A stretch of DNA of 35,110 nt from CALMFQ01 sp964495595. GTDB lineage: Bacteria > Pseudomonadota > Gammaproteobacteria > Burkholderiales > SCOH01. The stretch is taken from NCBI GenBank assembly GCA_964495595.1, contig CAZBWH010000032.1, forward strand, positions 1 to 35,110. The letters run 5' to 3'. The position numbers and the translations under genes are program-made. Positions 1 through 8,783 of this stretch are shown in pieces (position 1 is the first letter of the stretch; each line of letters opens with the position of its first letter). The notes beneath the pieces were generated by a model. The model saw nothing but the letters and a program-made list of their open reading frames with translations, did no database searches and was not told the origin of the DNA.

Positions 1-534
1 ACTTCCAACCGTCACGGCGCCAAGAGCGTGATCCAGTTCGAACTGATGCCGATGCCGCCGGAGCAGGAAAACAAGGAGCTGACCTGGCCGTACTGGCCGT
101 ACAAGCTGCGTACCTCGTCCAGCCATGAAGAAGGCTGCGAACGCGAATTCGCGATCGCGACCAAGGAATTCATCGGCGAAAACGGTAAGGTCACCGGCGT
201 AAAAACCGTACGTGTCGAGTTCAAGGACGGCAAGTTCAACGAAGTCGCCGGCACCGAGCAGACGCTGAAGGCCGACCTGGTCCTGCTGGCGATGGGCTTC
301 GTCAGCCCGGTTGAAGCCCTGTTGAGCGGTTTCGGTGTGGAAAAAGATGCTCGTGGCAACGCCAAGGCAACCGTTGATGCAGTGGGCGGCTACGCCACCA
401 ACGCCGCCAAGGTGTTCGCTGCGGGTGACGTGCGCCGGGGCCAGTCGCTGGTGGTGTGGGCCATTCGTGAAGGCCGTCAGGCCGCGCGTGCGGTTGATGA
501 GTTCCTGACGGGGAGCTCCAGCCTGCCGCGTTAA
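1..534 (+). CDS. gltD: glutamate synthase small (beta) subunit, C-terminal part
   Basis: This is the last 177 codons of a gene entering from the left edge. The frame is open from base 1 and ends with TAA at 532-534. The small subunit of NADPH glutamate synthase takes electrons from NADPH through FAD and Fe-S centres and passes them to the large subunit GltB for ammonia assimilation. What is visible is the C-terminal flavin/pyridine-nucleotide domain. It includes the segment LVLLAMGFVSP and the closing FAD-binding motif VFAAGDVRRGQSLVVWAI, followed by an EGRQAARAVDEFL helix, all typical of GltD and related AegA/DPYD-type flavoproteins. gltB would be expected just upstream, outside the window. 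A strong terminator follows directly, so this is the last gene of its operon. The N-terminal Fe-S cysteines cannot be checked. Confidence 0.93.
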   Translation, partial: TSNRHGAKSVIQFELMPMPPEQENKELTWPYWPYKLRTSSSHEEGCEREFAIATKEFIGENGKVTGVKTVRVEFKDGKFNEVAGTEQTLKADLVLLAMGFVSPVEALLSGFGVEKDARGNAKATVDAVGGYATNAAKVFAAGDVRRGQSLVVWAIREGRQAARAVDEFLTGSSSLPR

Positions 535-561
535 CCGGATGCGTCGGCGTCATGAAACAAC

Positions 562-590
562 GGGCCGGATTTTTTCGGCCCATTTTTTTT
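562..590 (+). terminator. rho-independent terminator after gltD
   Basis: A 6-bp GC stem (GGGCCG at 562-567 with CGGCCC at 576-581) has an 8-base T-rich loop and is followed by A and eight Ts (583-590). It lies 28 bp after the gltD stop and before the oppositely oriented antiporter gene, so it probably ends the gltBD transcript. Confidence 0.85.
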
Positions 591-630
591 GTATGCGATC
601 GCTTGTTCGTGCAGCGGTGTGGCGTCAGGA

Positions 631-2598
631 TTAGCCGGAAAGCAGTCTTTGTTCTGCCGCTGCCAGCCCGTCCGGCAGACCCAGTAATACCAGTACGTCT
701 CCAGCCATGATGTGTAATTCGCTGCTGGGCTCAGGGCCTTTAATGTGTTTCCGTTTGACTGATTTGACGGTAACCAGCCCCTCGATGCCGGTGTCGGCCA
801 GGGTCATGCCGACCGATGGTGCGTCCGCTGGTATCTCTACGCTGTGCAACCGTGGCTGGAATTTGTCGGTGATGCTGATGTTGTCATCCCCCATGCCGAC
901 GAAGAACCCCCGAAACAGTTCGTAACGTTGCTCACGGACCCGCCGGATATGTTGCAATACCTTGTTCAGGGGTACGCCGAGTAGCATCATGGTGTGAGTC
1001 GCCAGCATCAGGCTTCCTTCCAGTACCTCGGCAACGACTTCGGTCGCGCCGGCCTGCTTCAGCTGGTCGATGTCTGCATCGTCAAATGTTCGCACGATAA
1101 CCGGCAAGCCAGGGCGCAGGCTGTGTACGTGGCTAAGTATTTTTAGCGCGGTCGGGGTGTCGTGGAAGCTGATGACCACACCTTTGGCCCTGCTCAGGCC
1201 AGCGGCCAGCAGTACTTCGCGTTTGCTGGCATCACCGTAGACGACTGAATCACCAGCTGTTGCTGCTTCCTTTACCCGGCTTGGGTCGAGATCGAGAGCA
1301 AAGAAGGAGATGTCTTCCTGTTCCAGCAGGCGGGCCAGGCTTTGCCCGCTGCGGCCATAACCGCAGACGATGACATGGTTGTCTGCCGCCATTGACTGTA
1401 CGACAATCTGGTGAATGCTGGCGGCCGCCATCAGCCACTCGTCATTGTTGAATCGCCTGATCAGCCGGTCGCTGTGCTGAATCAGAAACGGAGACGCCAG
1501 CATTGAAAGCAGAATGGCGCCCAGCAAGGGTTGCTCGACAGCAGGAGGAAACAGGGTGGCCTCGGCGCCCAGACCAATCAACACGAAGCCGAATTCTCCT
1601 GCCTGTGCCAATGACAACGCAGTACGCCAATTGGTGCTGGAAGGGGTGCCCGCCAGTCTGCCGATCCCGGTGATCAACAGGAATTTTCCCGGAATCAACA
1701 AGGTCAGAAATACCAGCAACAGGGCAAAGTTGGGTAGCAAGTGAGTGAAGTCCAGCCGCATCCCGACCGATACAAAAAACAGGCCAAGCAGCAGATCCCG
1801 GAAAGGGCGGATATCATCCTCAACCTGATACCGGTATTCGGTTTCCGATATCAGCATTCCGGCAAGAAAGGCGCCGAGTGCCAGAGACAGGCCCGCGTGT
1901 TCGGTAAAATAGGCAATCGACAGCGAAATCAGCAATACGTTGATGGTGAACAGCTCGCTGGAACGTGCCTGGGCAACCATATGCAACCAGGGGCGCAATA
2001 GCCGCTGGCCAAAGAAGAGCAGGATCGCCAGGACGATTGCCGCTTTCAACCCGGCAATTGAGAGCTGCTGCCAGATGTCGGCCGTCTCGCTTGCCAGTGC
2101 AGGAATCAGGATTAGAAGAGGCACTACGGCCAGATCCTGAAACAGTAGTATGCCAATGATCTGCTGGCCGTGCGGCGTATTCAGCTCGGCGCGCTCGTTC
2201 AGCATCGTCGACACAATCGCTGTCGATGACATGGCCAGCGCGCCGCCAAGTGCGATACTGGCTGGCCAGCTGAGCAGGCCAAGCCACGCAAGAGGCAGGG
2301 TGAGGGCGATGGTTGCCAGTACCTGGGCCATTCCCAGTCCGAATACGGCTTTGCGCAACACGCGCAGCTTCGGCAGACTGAATTCCAGTCCGATACTGAA
2401 CATCAGGAACACCACGCCGAATTCTGCCAGGGCACTTGCGTCCTGGCTGCTGCTGATCAGTCCGAGTGCGTGTGGACCGATCAGGATGCCAACCAGCAGG
2501 TACCCCAGCAGGGCGGGTAACTTCAGCCGCCGGCAGGCCACCACGGCCACCACGGCAGATGCCAACAGAACCAGAAGGGGGGGCAGATTGCCATGCAT
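631..2598 (-). CDS. CPA2-family monovalent cation/proton antiporter with TrkA domains (KefB/YbaL-like)
   Basis: A 655-aa inner-membrane protein. Residues about 1-385 are a chain of hydrophobic helices of the Na+/H+ exchanger fold (about 12 segments, with GYLLVGILIGPHALG near the start and LGAFLAGMLISETEYR mid-protein). A Rossmann-type TrkA-N domain follows at about 410-530 with the nucleotide-binding motif VIVCGYGRSGQSLARLLE. A TrkA-C domain closes the protein (about 565-650). This is the architecture of KefB/KefC/YbaL, which exchange K+ or Na+ for H+ under ligand control. Family membership is clear. Whether it is glutathione-gated like Kef is not, and no KefF/KefG ancillary gene is adjacent. 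The start is the ATG at 2598, which places the first helix at the N-terminus. It is transcribed divergently from kdsD, 99 bp apart, and converges on the gltD terminator. Confidence 0.9.
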   Translation of the reverse strand: MHGNLPPLLVLLASAVVAVVACRRLKLPALLGYLLVGILIGPHALGLISSSQDASALAEFGVVFLMFSIGLEFSLPKLRVLRKAVFGLGMAQVLATIALTLPLAWLGLLSWPASIALGGALAMSSTAIVSTMLNERAELNTPHGQQIIGILLFQDLAVVPLLILIPALASETADIWQQLSIAGLKAAIVLAILLFFGQRLLRPWLHMVAQARSSELFTINVLLISLSIAYFTEHAGLSLALGAFLAGMLISETEYRYQVEDDIRPFRDLLLGLFFVSVGMRLDFTHLLPNFALLLVFLTLLIPGKFLLITGIGRLAGTPSSTNWRTALSLAQAGEFGFVLIGLGAEATLFPPAVEQPLLGAILLSMLASPFLIQHSDRLIRRFNNDEWLMAAASIHQIVVQSMAADNHVIVCGYGRSGQSLARLLEQEDISFFALDLDPSRVKEAATAGDSVVYGDASKREVLLAAGLSRAKGVVISFHDTPTALKILSHVHSLRPGLPVIVRTFDDADIDQLKQAGATEVVAEVLEGSLMLATHTMMLLGVPLNKVLQHIRRVREQRYELFRGFFVGMGDDNISITDKFQPRLHSVEIPADAPSVGMTLADTGIEGLVTVKSVKRKHIKGPEPSSELHIMAGDVLVLLGLPDGLAAAEQRLLSG

Positions 2599-2673
2599 GG
2601 GCGTTGGATGCGCTTTCCGGGGGTGACGGGCTGCCTGGCTGGTGCTGGCAGATGAACATGTGGTTCTTCTGAT

Positions 2674-2689
2674 TATAACCTTTTATACT
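2674..2689 (+). promoter_or_regulatory. possible kdsD promoter -10 region
   Basis: The AT-rich stretch just before kdsD holds two overlapping -10-like hexamers, TATAAC (2674-2679) and TATACT (2684-2689). Neither has a good -35, and no clear Shine-Dalgarno precedes the ATG at 2698. Use of the second hexamer would make the mRNA almost leaderless. This is pattern-based only. Confidence 0.35.
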
Positions 2690-2697
2690 TCGGTGCC

Positions 2698-3684
2698 ATG
2701 ACCCGACCCATTTCTGACCCTGCCGCCGTGCTCCGGCTCGCTCGCGCCACACTGGCGATCGAGATGGACGCTCTGTCCCAACTGTCCGATCGCCTGGGGG
2801 ATGCGTTTGTCCGAGCCACCGAGATGCTGCTTGCGTGCCCGGGCCGCATCGTGGTCAGCGGTATGGGCAAATCCGGGCATGTCGGCCGCAAGATCGCGGC
2901 GACACTGGCCAGCACCGGCTCGCCGGCCTTCTTCATGCATCCAGGGGAGGCAGCGCACGGTGATCTGGGGATGATTACCACTCAGGATGTCTGGCTGGCG
3001 CTGTCCAATTCGGGAGAAAGCGACGAACTGCTGGCGCTTGTGCCAGCGATCCGCCGTCGGGGGATCCGTATCGTCGCCATGACCGGCAACGAAGGGTCGA
3101 CACTGGCCGGCGAGGCTGATGTCCATCTCGATGCGAGGGTGGCTCGCGAAGCGTGCCCGCTCAATCTTGCCCCCACGGCCAGCACGACTGCCCAGTTGGC
3201 TCTTGGCGATGCCCTGGCGGTTGCCTTGCTGGATTTGCGTGGCTTCAGTCGCGATGATTTTGCCTTGAGTCATCCTGGAGGCAGCCTCGGACGACGCTTG
3301 TTGGTGCATGTGAACGATCTGATGCACGTCGGCGATGAGTTGCCTGTGGTGACCCCCCAAACCCTGATGCGCGACGCATTGCTGGAAATGACTGACAAGC
3401 GGCTCGGGATGACTGCCGTCATCGATCCCGATCAGCGGTTGGTGGGGGTCTTTACGGACGGTGATCTGCGTCGTTCGCTTGATCGAGGCTGCGACATTGC
3501 CTCGACCCCGGTGGAACAGGCGATGTCATCCAGCCCGCGTTGCATTCAGGCCGATCGACTGGCCGCAGAGGCGGTACACATGATGCAGACGCACCGGATA
3601 TTCAGTCTGCTGGTCACGGATGGCGAGGGCAGGCTTCAGGGGGTTCTGAGCATGCACGATCTGTTGCGGGCCGGTGTAGTGTAG
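2698..3684 (+). CDS. kdsD: D-arabinose 5-phosphate isomerase
   Basis: A 328-aa protein that converts ribulose 5-phosphate to arabinose 5-phosphate, the first step toward Kdo for lipopolysaccharide. An N-terminal SIS domain (about 40-175) contains VVSGMGKSGHVGRKIA, the FFMHPGEAAHGDLG active-site block, SNSGESDE and EACPLNLAPTASTTAQLALGDALAVALL, all hallmark KdsD segments. Two CBS domains follow (about 205-325) and end in the family-typical MHDLLRAGVV. The length equals that of the E. coli enzyme, and the N-terminal region aligns well from the ATG at 2698, which supports this start. It heads a run with kdsC (22 bp gap) and lptCAB, linking Kdo synthesis to LPS export. Confidence 0.96.
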   Translation: MTRPISDPAAVLRLARATLAIEMDALSQLSDRLGDAFVRATEMLLACPGRIVVSGMGKSGHVGRKIAATLASTGSPAFFMHPGEAAHGDLGMITTQDVWLALSNSGESDELLALVPAIRRRGIRIVAMTGNEGSTLAGEADVHLDARVAREACPLNLAPTASTTAQLALGDALAVALLDLRGFSRDDFALSHPGGSLGRRLLVHVNDLMHVGDELPVVTPQTLMRDALLEMTDKRLGMTAVIDPDQRLVGVFTDGDLRRSLDRGCDIASTPVEQAMSSSPRCIQADRLAAEAVHMMQTHRIFSLLVTDGEGRLQGVLSMHDLLRAGVV

Positions 3685-3706
3685 GCAATTCAGGACAAGG
3701 AAATTC

Positions 3707-4234
3707 ATGTATTCCGTTCACGATCGGGCGCGTGCGCTCAAGGTCATCATGTTTGATGTCGATGGCGTCTTGACCGATGGCAAGCTGTATCTTGCCGACA
3801 GTGGTGAAGAGATCAAGGCATTCAATACTCTGGATGGACACGGGTTGAAAATGCTGCACGCCAGCGGCGTCGAGCTGGCAATCATCACCGGCCGCAAGTC
3901 AAGACTGGTGGAAATGCGGGCCGCCAATCTGGGAATTCAAAGCGTGTTCCAGGGGGTCGATAACAAGCTGGCTGCTTTTCGTGAGGTGCTGGATCAACTT
4001 GGGCTGCAGCCTGAGCAGGCCGCTTTCATGGGGGACGACCTAGTCGATTTGCCGCCCATGCGGCACGCCGGGCTGGCCGTCGCGGTGCCTGCTGCACCTG
4101 CTCTAGTGAGGGAGCACGCGCATTACGTCACCCAGCGTTCCGGCGGCGATGGCGCCGTGCGCGAGCTCTGCGAACTGGTGATGGAAGCACAGGGGACCCT
4201 GGCTGCCATGGTGGCGCCTTATCTTGAGTCCTGA
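3707..4234 (+). CDS. kdsC: 3-deoxy-D-manno-octulosonate 8-phosphate phosphatase
   Basis: A 175-aa HAD-superfamily phosphatase that removes phosphate from Kdo-8-P to give Kdo in the cytoplasm. HAD motif I is MFDVDGVLTDG, with D17 as nucleophile and D19 as acid/base. Motif II is ITGRKS. The late motif is FMGDDLVDLPPM, with the acidic Mg-binding pair. The short length without a large cap domain and the GGDGAVRELCEL C-terminus match KdsC, which forms tetramers. It lies between kdsD and lptC with a 3-bp gap to the latter, so co-expression is very likely. Confidence 0.96.
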   Translation: MYSVHDRARALKVIMFDVDGVLTDGKLYLADSGEEIKAFNTLDGHGLKMLHASGVELAIITGRKSRLVEMRAANLGIQSVFQGVDNKLAAFREVLDQLGLQPEQAAFMGDDLVDLPPMRHAGLAVAVPAAPALVREHAHYVTQRSGGDGAVRELCELVMEAQGTLAAMVAPYLES

Positions 4235-4237
4235 CGC

Positions 4238-4822
4238 GTGAACAGTCGATCGGCAGGATTGCTGCCGCTGGTGCTGCTGGTGCTGCTGGCGGGAATATCC
4301 TACTGGCTCGAGGGGATCAGTCGCTTCGCTCCTGAGCGCGCACGCCAGGCTGCCCGCGGTGTGCCTGATTTCGTGATGGATCGTTTTCGTTCCGTACAGA
4401 CGGGCGGTGATGGCCGTCCTCTGTACACCATTACAGCCGAGCAACTCAGGCATTACGCACCGACAGAACAGTCCGAACTGAGCCGTGCCGAACTGCGTGA
4501 TCTGACTCCTGAACGGCCACCCTTGACAGTCAGGGCCGAAACGGCCCGTTACCTTCATCTGTCGGAGGTCGTGCACTTTGCCCAACAGGTGGTCATGATC
4601 CGCGAGGCCTGGCGCGATACACCGCGCATGACGTTAACCACGTCGGACATGACTGTGTTACCCAGAGAGGGCAAGGCTTCAGGCAAGGGGGCCCTGACAT
4701 TGCGAGATGACACGATGCAGGTTTCCGCAGTTGGATTCGATGCCGACAAGAATGCCCGCATCGTTCGGCTGCATTCAAAAGTGAAGGCGGTATATGTTGC
4801 ACCGAATAAACGGGTTCGTTAG
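4238..4822 (+). CDS. lptC: LPS export system protein LptC
   Basis: A 194-aa bitopic inner-membrane protein. An N-terminal hydrophobic helix (about residues 7-22, LLPLVLLVLLAGISYWLEG) anchors a periplasmic beta-jellyroll domain (about 40-185). This domain accepts LPS from the LptB2FG ABC transporter and passes it to LptA. The GTG at 4238 is the only sensible start, just after the kdsC stop. LptC sequences diverge strongly, so the call rests on the anchor, the size, the segments RPLYTITAEQLRHY and LTTSDMTVLP typical of beta-proteobacterial LptC, and the position between kdsC and lptA. Its 3' end overlaps the next start by 29 bp. Confidence 0.93.
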   Translation: MNSRSAGLLPLVLLVLLAGISYWLEGISRFAPERARQAARGVPDFVMDRFRSVQTGGDGRPLYTITAEQLRHYAPTEQSELSRAELRDLTPERPPLTVRAETARYLHLSEVVHFAQQVVMIREAWRDTPRMTLTTSDMTVLPREGKASGKGALTLRDDTMQVSAVGFDADKNARIVRLHSKVKAVYVAPNKRVR

Positions 4823-5390
4823 CGTATTGCTGGCAGCATTGTGCGCGCCGATGATCGCCCATGCAGAGAAGGCTGACCGCGAAAAGCCGATCCAGGTCGA
4901 GGCCGACCGGGTGTCGCTTGACGATCTGAACAGGGTGTCGGTTTTCGAGGGTAATGTTGTCCTGACGCAAGGAACGCTGCAGGTTCGAGCAGACCGGCTG
5001 ACCGTGCGTCAGGATGCTGAGCGGGCCCAGTACGCTTCGGCCGTGGGGCGTCCGCTGTCTTTTCGCCAGAAGCGCGACGGTGCGGATGAGTTCATTGAGG
5101 GATGGGCTGAGCGGATGGAGTACGACGGCCGGCGCAATCAGCTCGAGTTATTTCAGAAAGCCCGGCTGAAGCGTAACTCTGACGAGATACGGGGGGATTA
5201 CATTTTTTATGATGCAAGCAATGAAACCTTCCGGGTTGGGCCGGCGGCCGATTCTCCCGCCACCAGCACAGCGTCCACCGGCAGGGTGAGGATGGTCATT
5301 CAGCCCAAATCCACGGCAATTCCTGTGCCGTCCAATGGCGCCATCCTGCTGAAGCCGGCCGCTGGCATCGCCAAACCGCGGGAAGAATGA
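4794..5390 (+). CDS. lptA: periplasmic LPS transport protein LptA
   Basis: A 198-aa protein that bridges the periplasm between LptC and LptD and carries LPS. An N-terminal signal peptide (hydrophobic core about 8-20, cleavage probably after AHA near residue 24) is followed by the OstA/LptA beta-jellyroll with PIQVEADRVSLDDLN, FEGNVVLTQGTLQVRADRL and YDGRRNQLELF. The start ATG at 4794 lies inside the lptC coding region (29-bp overlap), which implies translational coupling. The C-terminal 50 residues (rich in Ser, Thr, Pro and Ala) look unstructured and extend past the core fold. Confidence 0.94.
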   Translation: MLHRINGFVSVLLAALCAPMIAHAEKADREKPIQVEADRVSLDDLNRVSVFEGNVVLTQGTLQVRADRLTVRQDAERAQYASAVGRPLSFRQKRDGADEFIEGWAERMEYDGRRNQLELFQKARLKRNSDEIRGDYIFYDASNETFRVGPAADSPATSTASTGRVRMVIQPKSTAIPVPSNGAILLKPAAGIAKPREE

Positions 5391-5417
5391 CACGCCCGGG
5401 CAGGACAGGTCGAAAAC

Positions 5418-6140
5418 ATGAAACAACTGGTTGTCAGTAATCTGCGCAAGAAATACCGGGCGCGAACAGTGGTACGTGATGTATCGATGACTATCGACGA
5501 AGGAGAGGTGGTCGGTTTGCTGGGACCTAATGGTGCAGGCAAGACCACCAGCTTCTACATGATTGTCGGTTTGGTCGCGTGTGACGGTGGCCGGATCGAA
5601 CTGAATGGCCAGGATATCACCCACTGGCCAATCCATCGCCGTGCGCGGCAGGGGCTTTCTTACCTGCCGCAAGAGGCGTCGATCTTCCGGAAAATGACCG
5701 TAGCCCAGAATATCCAGGCCATTCTGGAGCTGGCAGAGCGGGATGGCGACGTGATCGAGGCCCGCCTCGAGGAGTTGCTGCACGAATTACATGTGTCGCA
5801 TCTGCGTGACAGCCCGGCCATCGCCCTATCTGGAGGCGAGCGCCGTCGTGTCGAAATCGCACGGGCCCTGGCCAATAATCCACGCTTCATCCTGCTTGAT
5901 GAACCCTTTGCCGGCGTTGACCCGATCGCTGTGCTCGACATCCAGAAGATCATCCGGTTCCTGAAATCAAAGGGGATCGGGGTCTTGATTACCGATCACA
6001 ACGTCCGTGAAACCTTGGGTATCTGCGATCGCGCCTACATAATCAGTGACGGTAGCGTACTGGCGTCGGGAGCTCCTGACGAAATTGTTTATAATGAATC
6101 TGTACGCAAGGTTTATCTGGGTGAGAATTTCCGCCTCTAG
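5418..6140 (+). CDS. lptB: LPS export ABC transporter ATP-binding protein
   Basis: A 240-aa cytoplasmic ATPase that powers LPS extraction with LptF and LptG (not in this window). Walker A is GPNGAGKT at 36-43, the Q-loop region reads YLPQEASIFRKMTV, the ABC signature is LSGGERRRVEIARAL, and Walker B is FILLDEPFAGVDP with the catalytic Glu. ITDHNVRETLGICDRAYI carries the H-loop His. These match LptB almost throughout. It begins 27 bp after lptA. A weak stem (6140-6146 with 6157-6163) lies at its stop codon but has no T run. A 173-bp gap to rpoN holds no further gene. Confidence 0.97.
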   Translation: MKQLVVSNLRKKYRARTVVRDVSMTIDEGEVVGLLGPNGAGKTTSFYMIVGLVACDGGRIELNGQDITHWPIHRRARQGLSYLPQEASIFRKMTVAQNIQAILELAERDGDVIEARLEELLHELHVSHLRDSPAIALSGGERRRVEIARALANNPRFILLDEPFAGVDPIAVLDIQKIIRFLKSKGIGVLITDHNVRETLGICDRAYIISDGSVLASGAPDEIVYNESVRKVYLGENFRL

Positions 6141-6313
6141 CAGCCTGTCGGACTTGAGGCTGCCAGTACCAGTGGCCTAACCAAGAGTCAGCTGCGACCG
6201 CTGGACCGAACGCTTCGATGTGACGAGATGATGACGAGCCATAATATCCAGCCGGGCTGCATGCCTCCTTCTGCTTCCCCTGTACAGAGACGACTTGTCG
6301 TCAGAGGCCCGTA

Positions 6314-7756
6314 ATGAAGCCGTCCTTGCAGCTCAAGCTGTCGCAGCAACTGACGCTGACTCCGCAACTGCAGCAGTCGATCCGTTTGTTGCAACTGTCT
6401 ACGCTCGACCTGAATCAGGAAATCGAAAAGTTCCTGCTGGAAAACCCCCTGCTGGAACGCACTGAAGAGTTCGACGACGGATCAACCATTGAGCCAGCCA
6501 GCCGGCAGGATCAGGATCAGCAGCAAGACCATGGCGCCGATGGCTCGGCGGAAATTACGGATGCGCCCCCCTCTTCCGATGAGATGGCTGGCGGCGACGA
6601 TTGGGAGGGCGAAGGATCTTATGGCGCGCCGCGGCCAGAAGATGACGAGTCCGATGCCCAATCGCTCATGGTTGCCGAACCATCCTTGCGCGATCATCTG
6701 GAAGATCAACTCCGGTTGACTGCGCTTGATACGCGTGATCGTGCCTTGGTGTCGTTGCTGATCGACTCTCTTGATGAAGACGGGCTTCTGTCCTGCGAGC
6801 TTGACGAACTGCTTGATGCCATTCCGGATGAGCTAGAGGTGGGGCTGGATGACCTGTCGATCGCCTTGCGGCTGTTGCAGACATTTGATCCGCCGGGGGT
6901 TGGGGCTAGGAATGTTCAGGAGTGCCTGCTGCTACAACTGGCCGCGCTCGACGACGCCTCCGATGATGCCCGTCGTGCGATCCGACTGGTTCGCGATCAT
7001 CTCGATCTGCTGGCAGCCAAGGACTACACTAGACTGAAACGGTTGTTGCACTGTTCTGATGATGAGCTGAAGCGGGCGCAGGAGTGGGTGCAGCGCTTGA
7101 ATCCCCGGCCGGGCGGTGGTTTCGGAGTTTCGGATACCCGCTATGTGATCGCTGATGTGCTGGTCAGGCAGATAAAAGGGGTATGGACTGCCAGCCTGAA
7201 CCCGGCTGCCATGCCCCGACTGCGAATCAATCAGATGTACGCTGATATTCTTGGCCGTAGCCGGGAGGGCACCGGCGAGCTGTCTGCCCAGTTGCAGGAG
7301 GCGAAATGGCTGATCAAGAATGTGCAGCAGCGGTTCGAAACCATCCTGAAAGTGTCGCAGGAGATCGTTGACAGGCAGGCGAGGTTTTTCGAATACGGTG
7401 AAGTCGCGATGCGGCCGCTGGTGCTGCGCGATATCGCCGATGCCGTCGGATTGCATGAGTCGACCATCTCGCGGGTGACTACACAGAAGTTCATGCAGAC
7501 GCCCCGTGGCATTTTTGAATTGAAGTATTTTTTCGGCAGCCATGTAGACACTGACACCGGAGGCGAGTGTTCGGCGATCGCAATCAGGGCGCTGATCAAG
7601 CAGCTGATCTCCAGCGAAGATCAGAAAAAGCCGCTCTCGGACAGTCTGATTTCCGAGATGCTGGCAAAGCAGGGTATAGTGGTTGCGAGGCGAACCGTGG
7701 CGAAATATCGCGAGGCGATGCACATTCCTCCGGTCAGTCAGCGCAAGTCCCTTTGA
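6314..7756 (+). CDS. rpoN: RNA polymerase sigma-54 factor
   Basis: A 480-aa sigma factor that directs polymerase to -24/-12 promoters and needs AAA+ enhancer-binding proteins. Region I is the Gln/Leu-rich activator-interacting segment (MKPSLQLKLSQQLTLTPQLQ onward, residues 1-50). An acidic, low-complexity region II follows (about 55-115). The core-binding region III comes next, then the DNA-binding part with LVLRDIADAVGLHESTISRV (helix-turn-helix) and the RpoN box ARRTVAKYRE at 458-467. The start ATG at 6314 has AGAGG upstream. A small inverted repeat, GACGAC-TT-GTCGTC (6289-6302), lies 11 bp before it. The order lptB-rpoN-hpf-ptsN is the standard proteobacterial one. Confidence 0.97.
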   Translation: MKPSLQLKLSQQLTLTPQLQQSIRLLQLSTLDLNQEIEKFLLENPLLERTEEFDDGSTIEPASRQDQDQQQDHGADGSAEITDAPPSSDEMAGGDDWEGEGSYGAPRPEDDESDAQSLMVAEPSLRDHLEDQLRLTALDTRDRALVSLLIDSLDEDGLLSCELDELLDAIPDELEVGLDDLSIALRLLQTFDPPGVGARNVQECLLLQLAALDDASDDARRAIRLVRDHLDLLAAKDYTRLKRLLHCSDDELKRAQEWVQRLNPRPGGGFGVSDTRYVIADVLVRQIKGVWTASLNPAAMPRLRINQMYADILGRSREGTGELSAQLQEAKWLIKNVQQRFETILKVSQEIVDRQARFFEYGEVAMRPLVLRDIADAVGLHESTISRVTTQKFMQTPRGIFELKYFFGSHVDTDTGGECSAIAIRALIKQLISSEDQKKPLSDSLISEMLAKQGIVVARRTVAKYREAMHIPPVSQRKSL

Positions 7757-7828
7757 CTTGGATAAAAGAATCCTGCCCGTATGTTTCCGGTATTGTCCGG
7801 GCAGCAACACCGATGTAAGGAGAATCAA

Positions 7829-8164
7829 ATGAATCTGAACCTGAGTGGGCATCACCTGGAAATTACCCCGGCCATCCGTGATTACGTCATTTCCAAGCTT
7901 GAGCGCATCACACGCCACTTCGATCATGTCATTGATGTCAATGTGATCATGTCGGTAGACAAGCTCAATCAGAAGGTCGAGGCCAACGTCCACTTGAGCG
8001 GTAAGGATATCCATGTCGAGGCGATCGAGCCGGACATGTATGCGGCCATTGATGCGCTGGTAGACAAACTGGATCGTCAGGTACTGAAACACAAGGAAAA
8101 GTTTGAAGGCCGGCGTAATAATGGGGGCATCAAGCATCAGCCCTTGTCCGATGAAATGGCCTGA
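7829..8164 (+). CDS. hpf: ribosome hibernation promoting factor (short form)
   Basis: A 111-aa protein that binds the small ribosomal subunit and promotes inactive 100S dimers during slow growth. The sequence MNLNLSGHHLEITPAIRDYV, then a helix ending in the basic segment KLDRQVLKHKEKFE, is the HPF/YfiA alpha-beta fold. It is short (E. coli HPF is 95 aa) and lacks the long C-terminal domain of the HPF-long type. An upstream ATG at 7781 is in frame, but the ATG at 7829 has a strong AAGGAGA ribosome site at the right distance and matches the family start. A 7-bp hairpin (7773-7779 with 7798-7804) lies in the rpoN-hpf gap just before the ribosome site. Confidence 0.95.
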   Translation: MNLNLSGHHLEITPAIRDYVISKLERITRHFDHVIDVNVIMSVDKLNQKVEANVHLSGKDIHVEAIEPDMYAAIDALVDKLDRQVLKHKEKFEGRRNNGGIKHQPLSDEMA

Positions 8165-8237
8165 GTGACCTCTTTGCCGGTGGGTGCTGAAATGGGTAGG
8201 TATGCGCCGTGCCGCATCGCCGGTTTAGTAGTTAGCC

Positions 8238-8265
8238 AAGGGGCGTCGTCAGGCGCTCCTTTTTT
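8238..8265 (+). terminator. rho-independent terminator between hpf and ptsN
   Basis: An 8-bp stem with one G-T wobble (AAGGGGCG at 8238-8245, CGCTCCTT at 8254-8261) has an 8-base loop, and the T run continues to 8265. It separates the rpoN-hpf transcript from ptsN-hprK-rapZ, at least partly. Confidence 0.75.
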
Positions 8266-8315
8266 GTTGCACAGCCATACCGGTTACGGGTGTGGTTGCA
8301 AGTGGTGTCTCTGAT

Positions 8316-8783
8316 ATGAGTCAGATCAAGAATATCCTGCCTCCATCGAATGTGTTTTTTGACCTGGATGTAGGAAGCAAAAAAAGAGTGTTCGAGCAGG
8401 TTGGCTTGCTGTTGGAAAACTCGGAAAAGTTATCCCGTAGTACGGTGTTCGACAGTCTGTTTGCGCGTGAGCGGTTGGGGTCGACCGGGCTAGGGCATGG
8501 CGTGGCGATCCCGCATGGCAGGATCAAGGGACTGAGGGAGGCGGTTGGTGTGCTGATCCGGCTGAAAGCCCCGATTCTGTTCGATGCCCCGGATGGCAAG
8601 CCGGTTGGTTTGCTGTTTGTGCTGTTGGTGCCCGATCAGGCAACAGATCTTCATCTGCAACTATTGTCGGAGTTGGCACAATTATTCAGCTCCAAGGTGT
8701 TGCGGGAGAGGTTGCTGCTGGCTGAAGATGCCGTGTCCTTGCGGAATGCCTTGCTTGAATGGGGAAACAATGCCGCAAGTTAG
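8316..8783 (+). CDS. ptsN: nitrogen PTS EIIA component
   Basis: A 155-aa EIIA-Ntr protein, the output of the nitrogen-related phosphotransfer chain (PtsP-HPr/NPr-PtsN), which in other proteobacteria regulates K+ transport, nitrogen metabolism and envelope functions. The fold motif STGLGHGVAIPHGRI contains the phospho-accepting His, H67 from this start. An in-frame GTG at 8292 would add eight residues. I prefer the ATG at 8316 because the protein then begins MSQIKNILPPSNVFFDL, like relatives. The gene overlaps hprK by 14 bp. No HPr or EI gene is visible here. Confidence 0.94.
   Translation: MSQIKNILPPSNVFFDLDVGSKKRVFEQVGLLLENSEKLSRSTVFDSLFARERLGSTGLGHGVAIPHGRIKGLREAVGVLIRLKAPILFDAPDGKPVGLLFVLLVPDQATDLHLQLLSELAQLFSSKVLRERLLLAEDAVSLRNALLEWGNNAAS

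Noticed and set aside
1820..2752. 310-codon minus-strand frame overlapping the antiporter gene and crossing the kdsD start
   Set aside because: It overlaps the antiporter in another frame on the same strand, lacks hydrophobic segments or domains, and runs through the divergent promoter region.
6140..6163. Hairpin at the lptB stop codon as a terminator
   Set aside because: The 7-bp stem has a 10-base loop and no T run, so termination is not supported.
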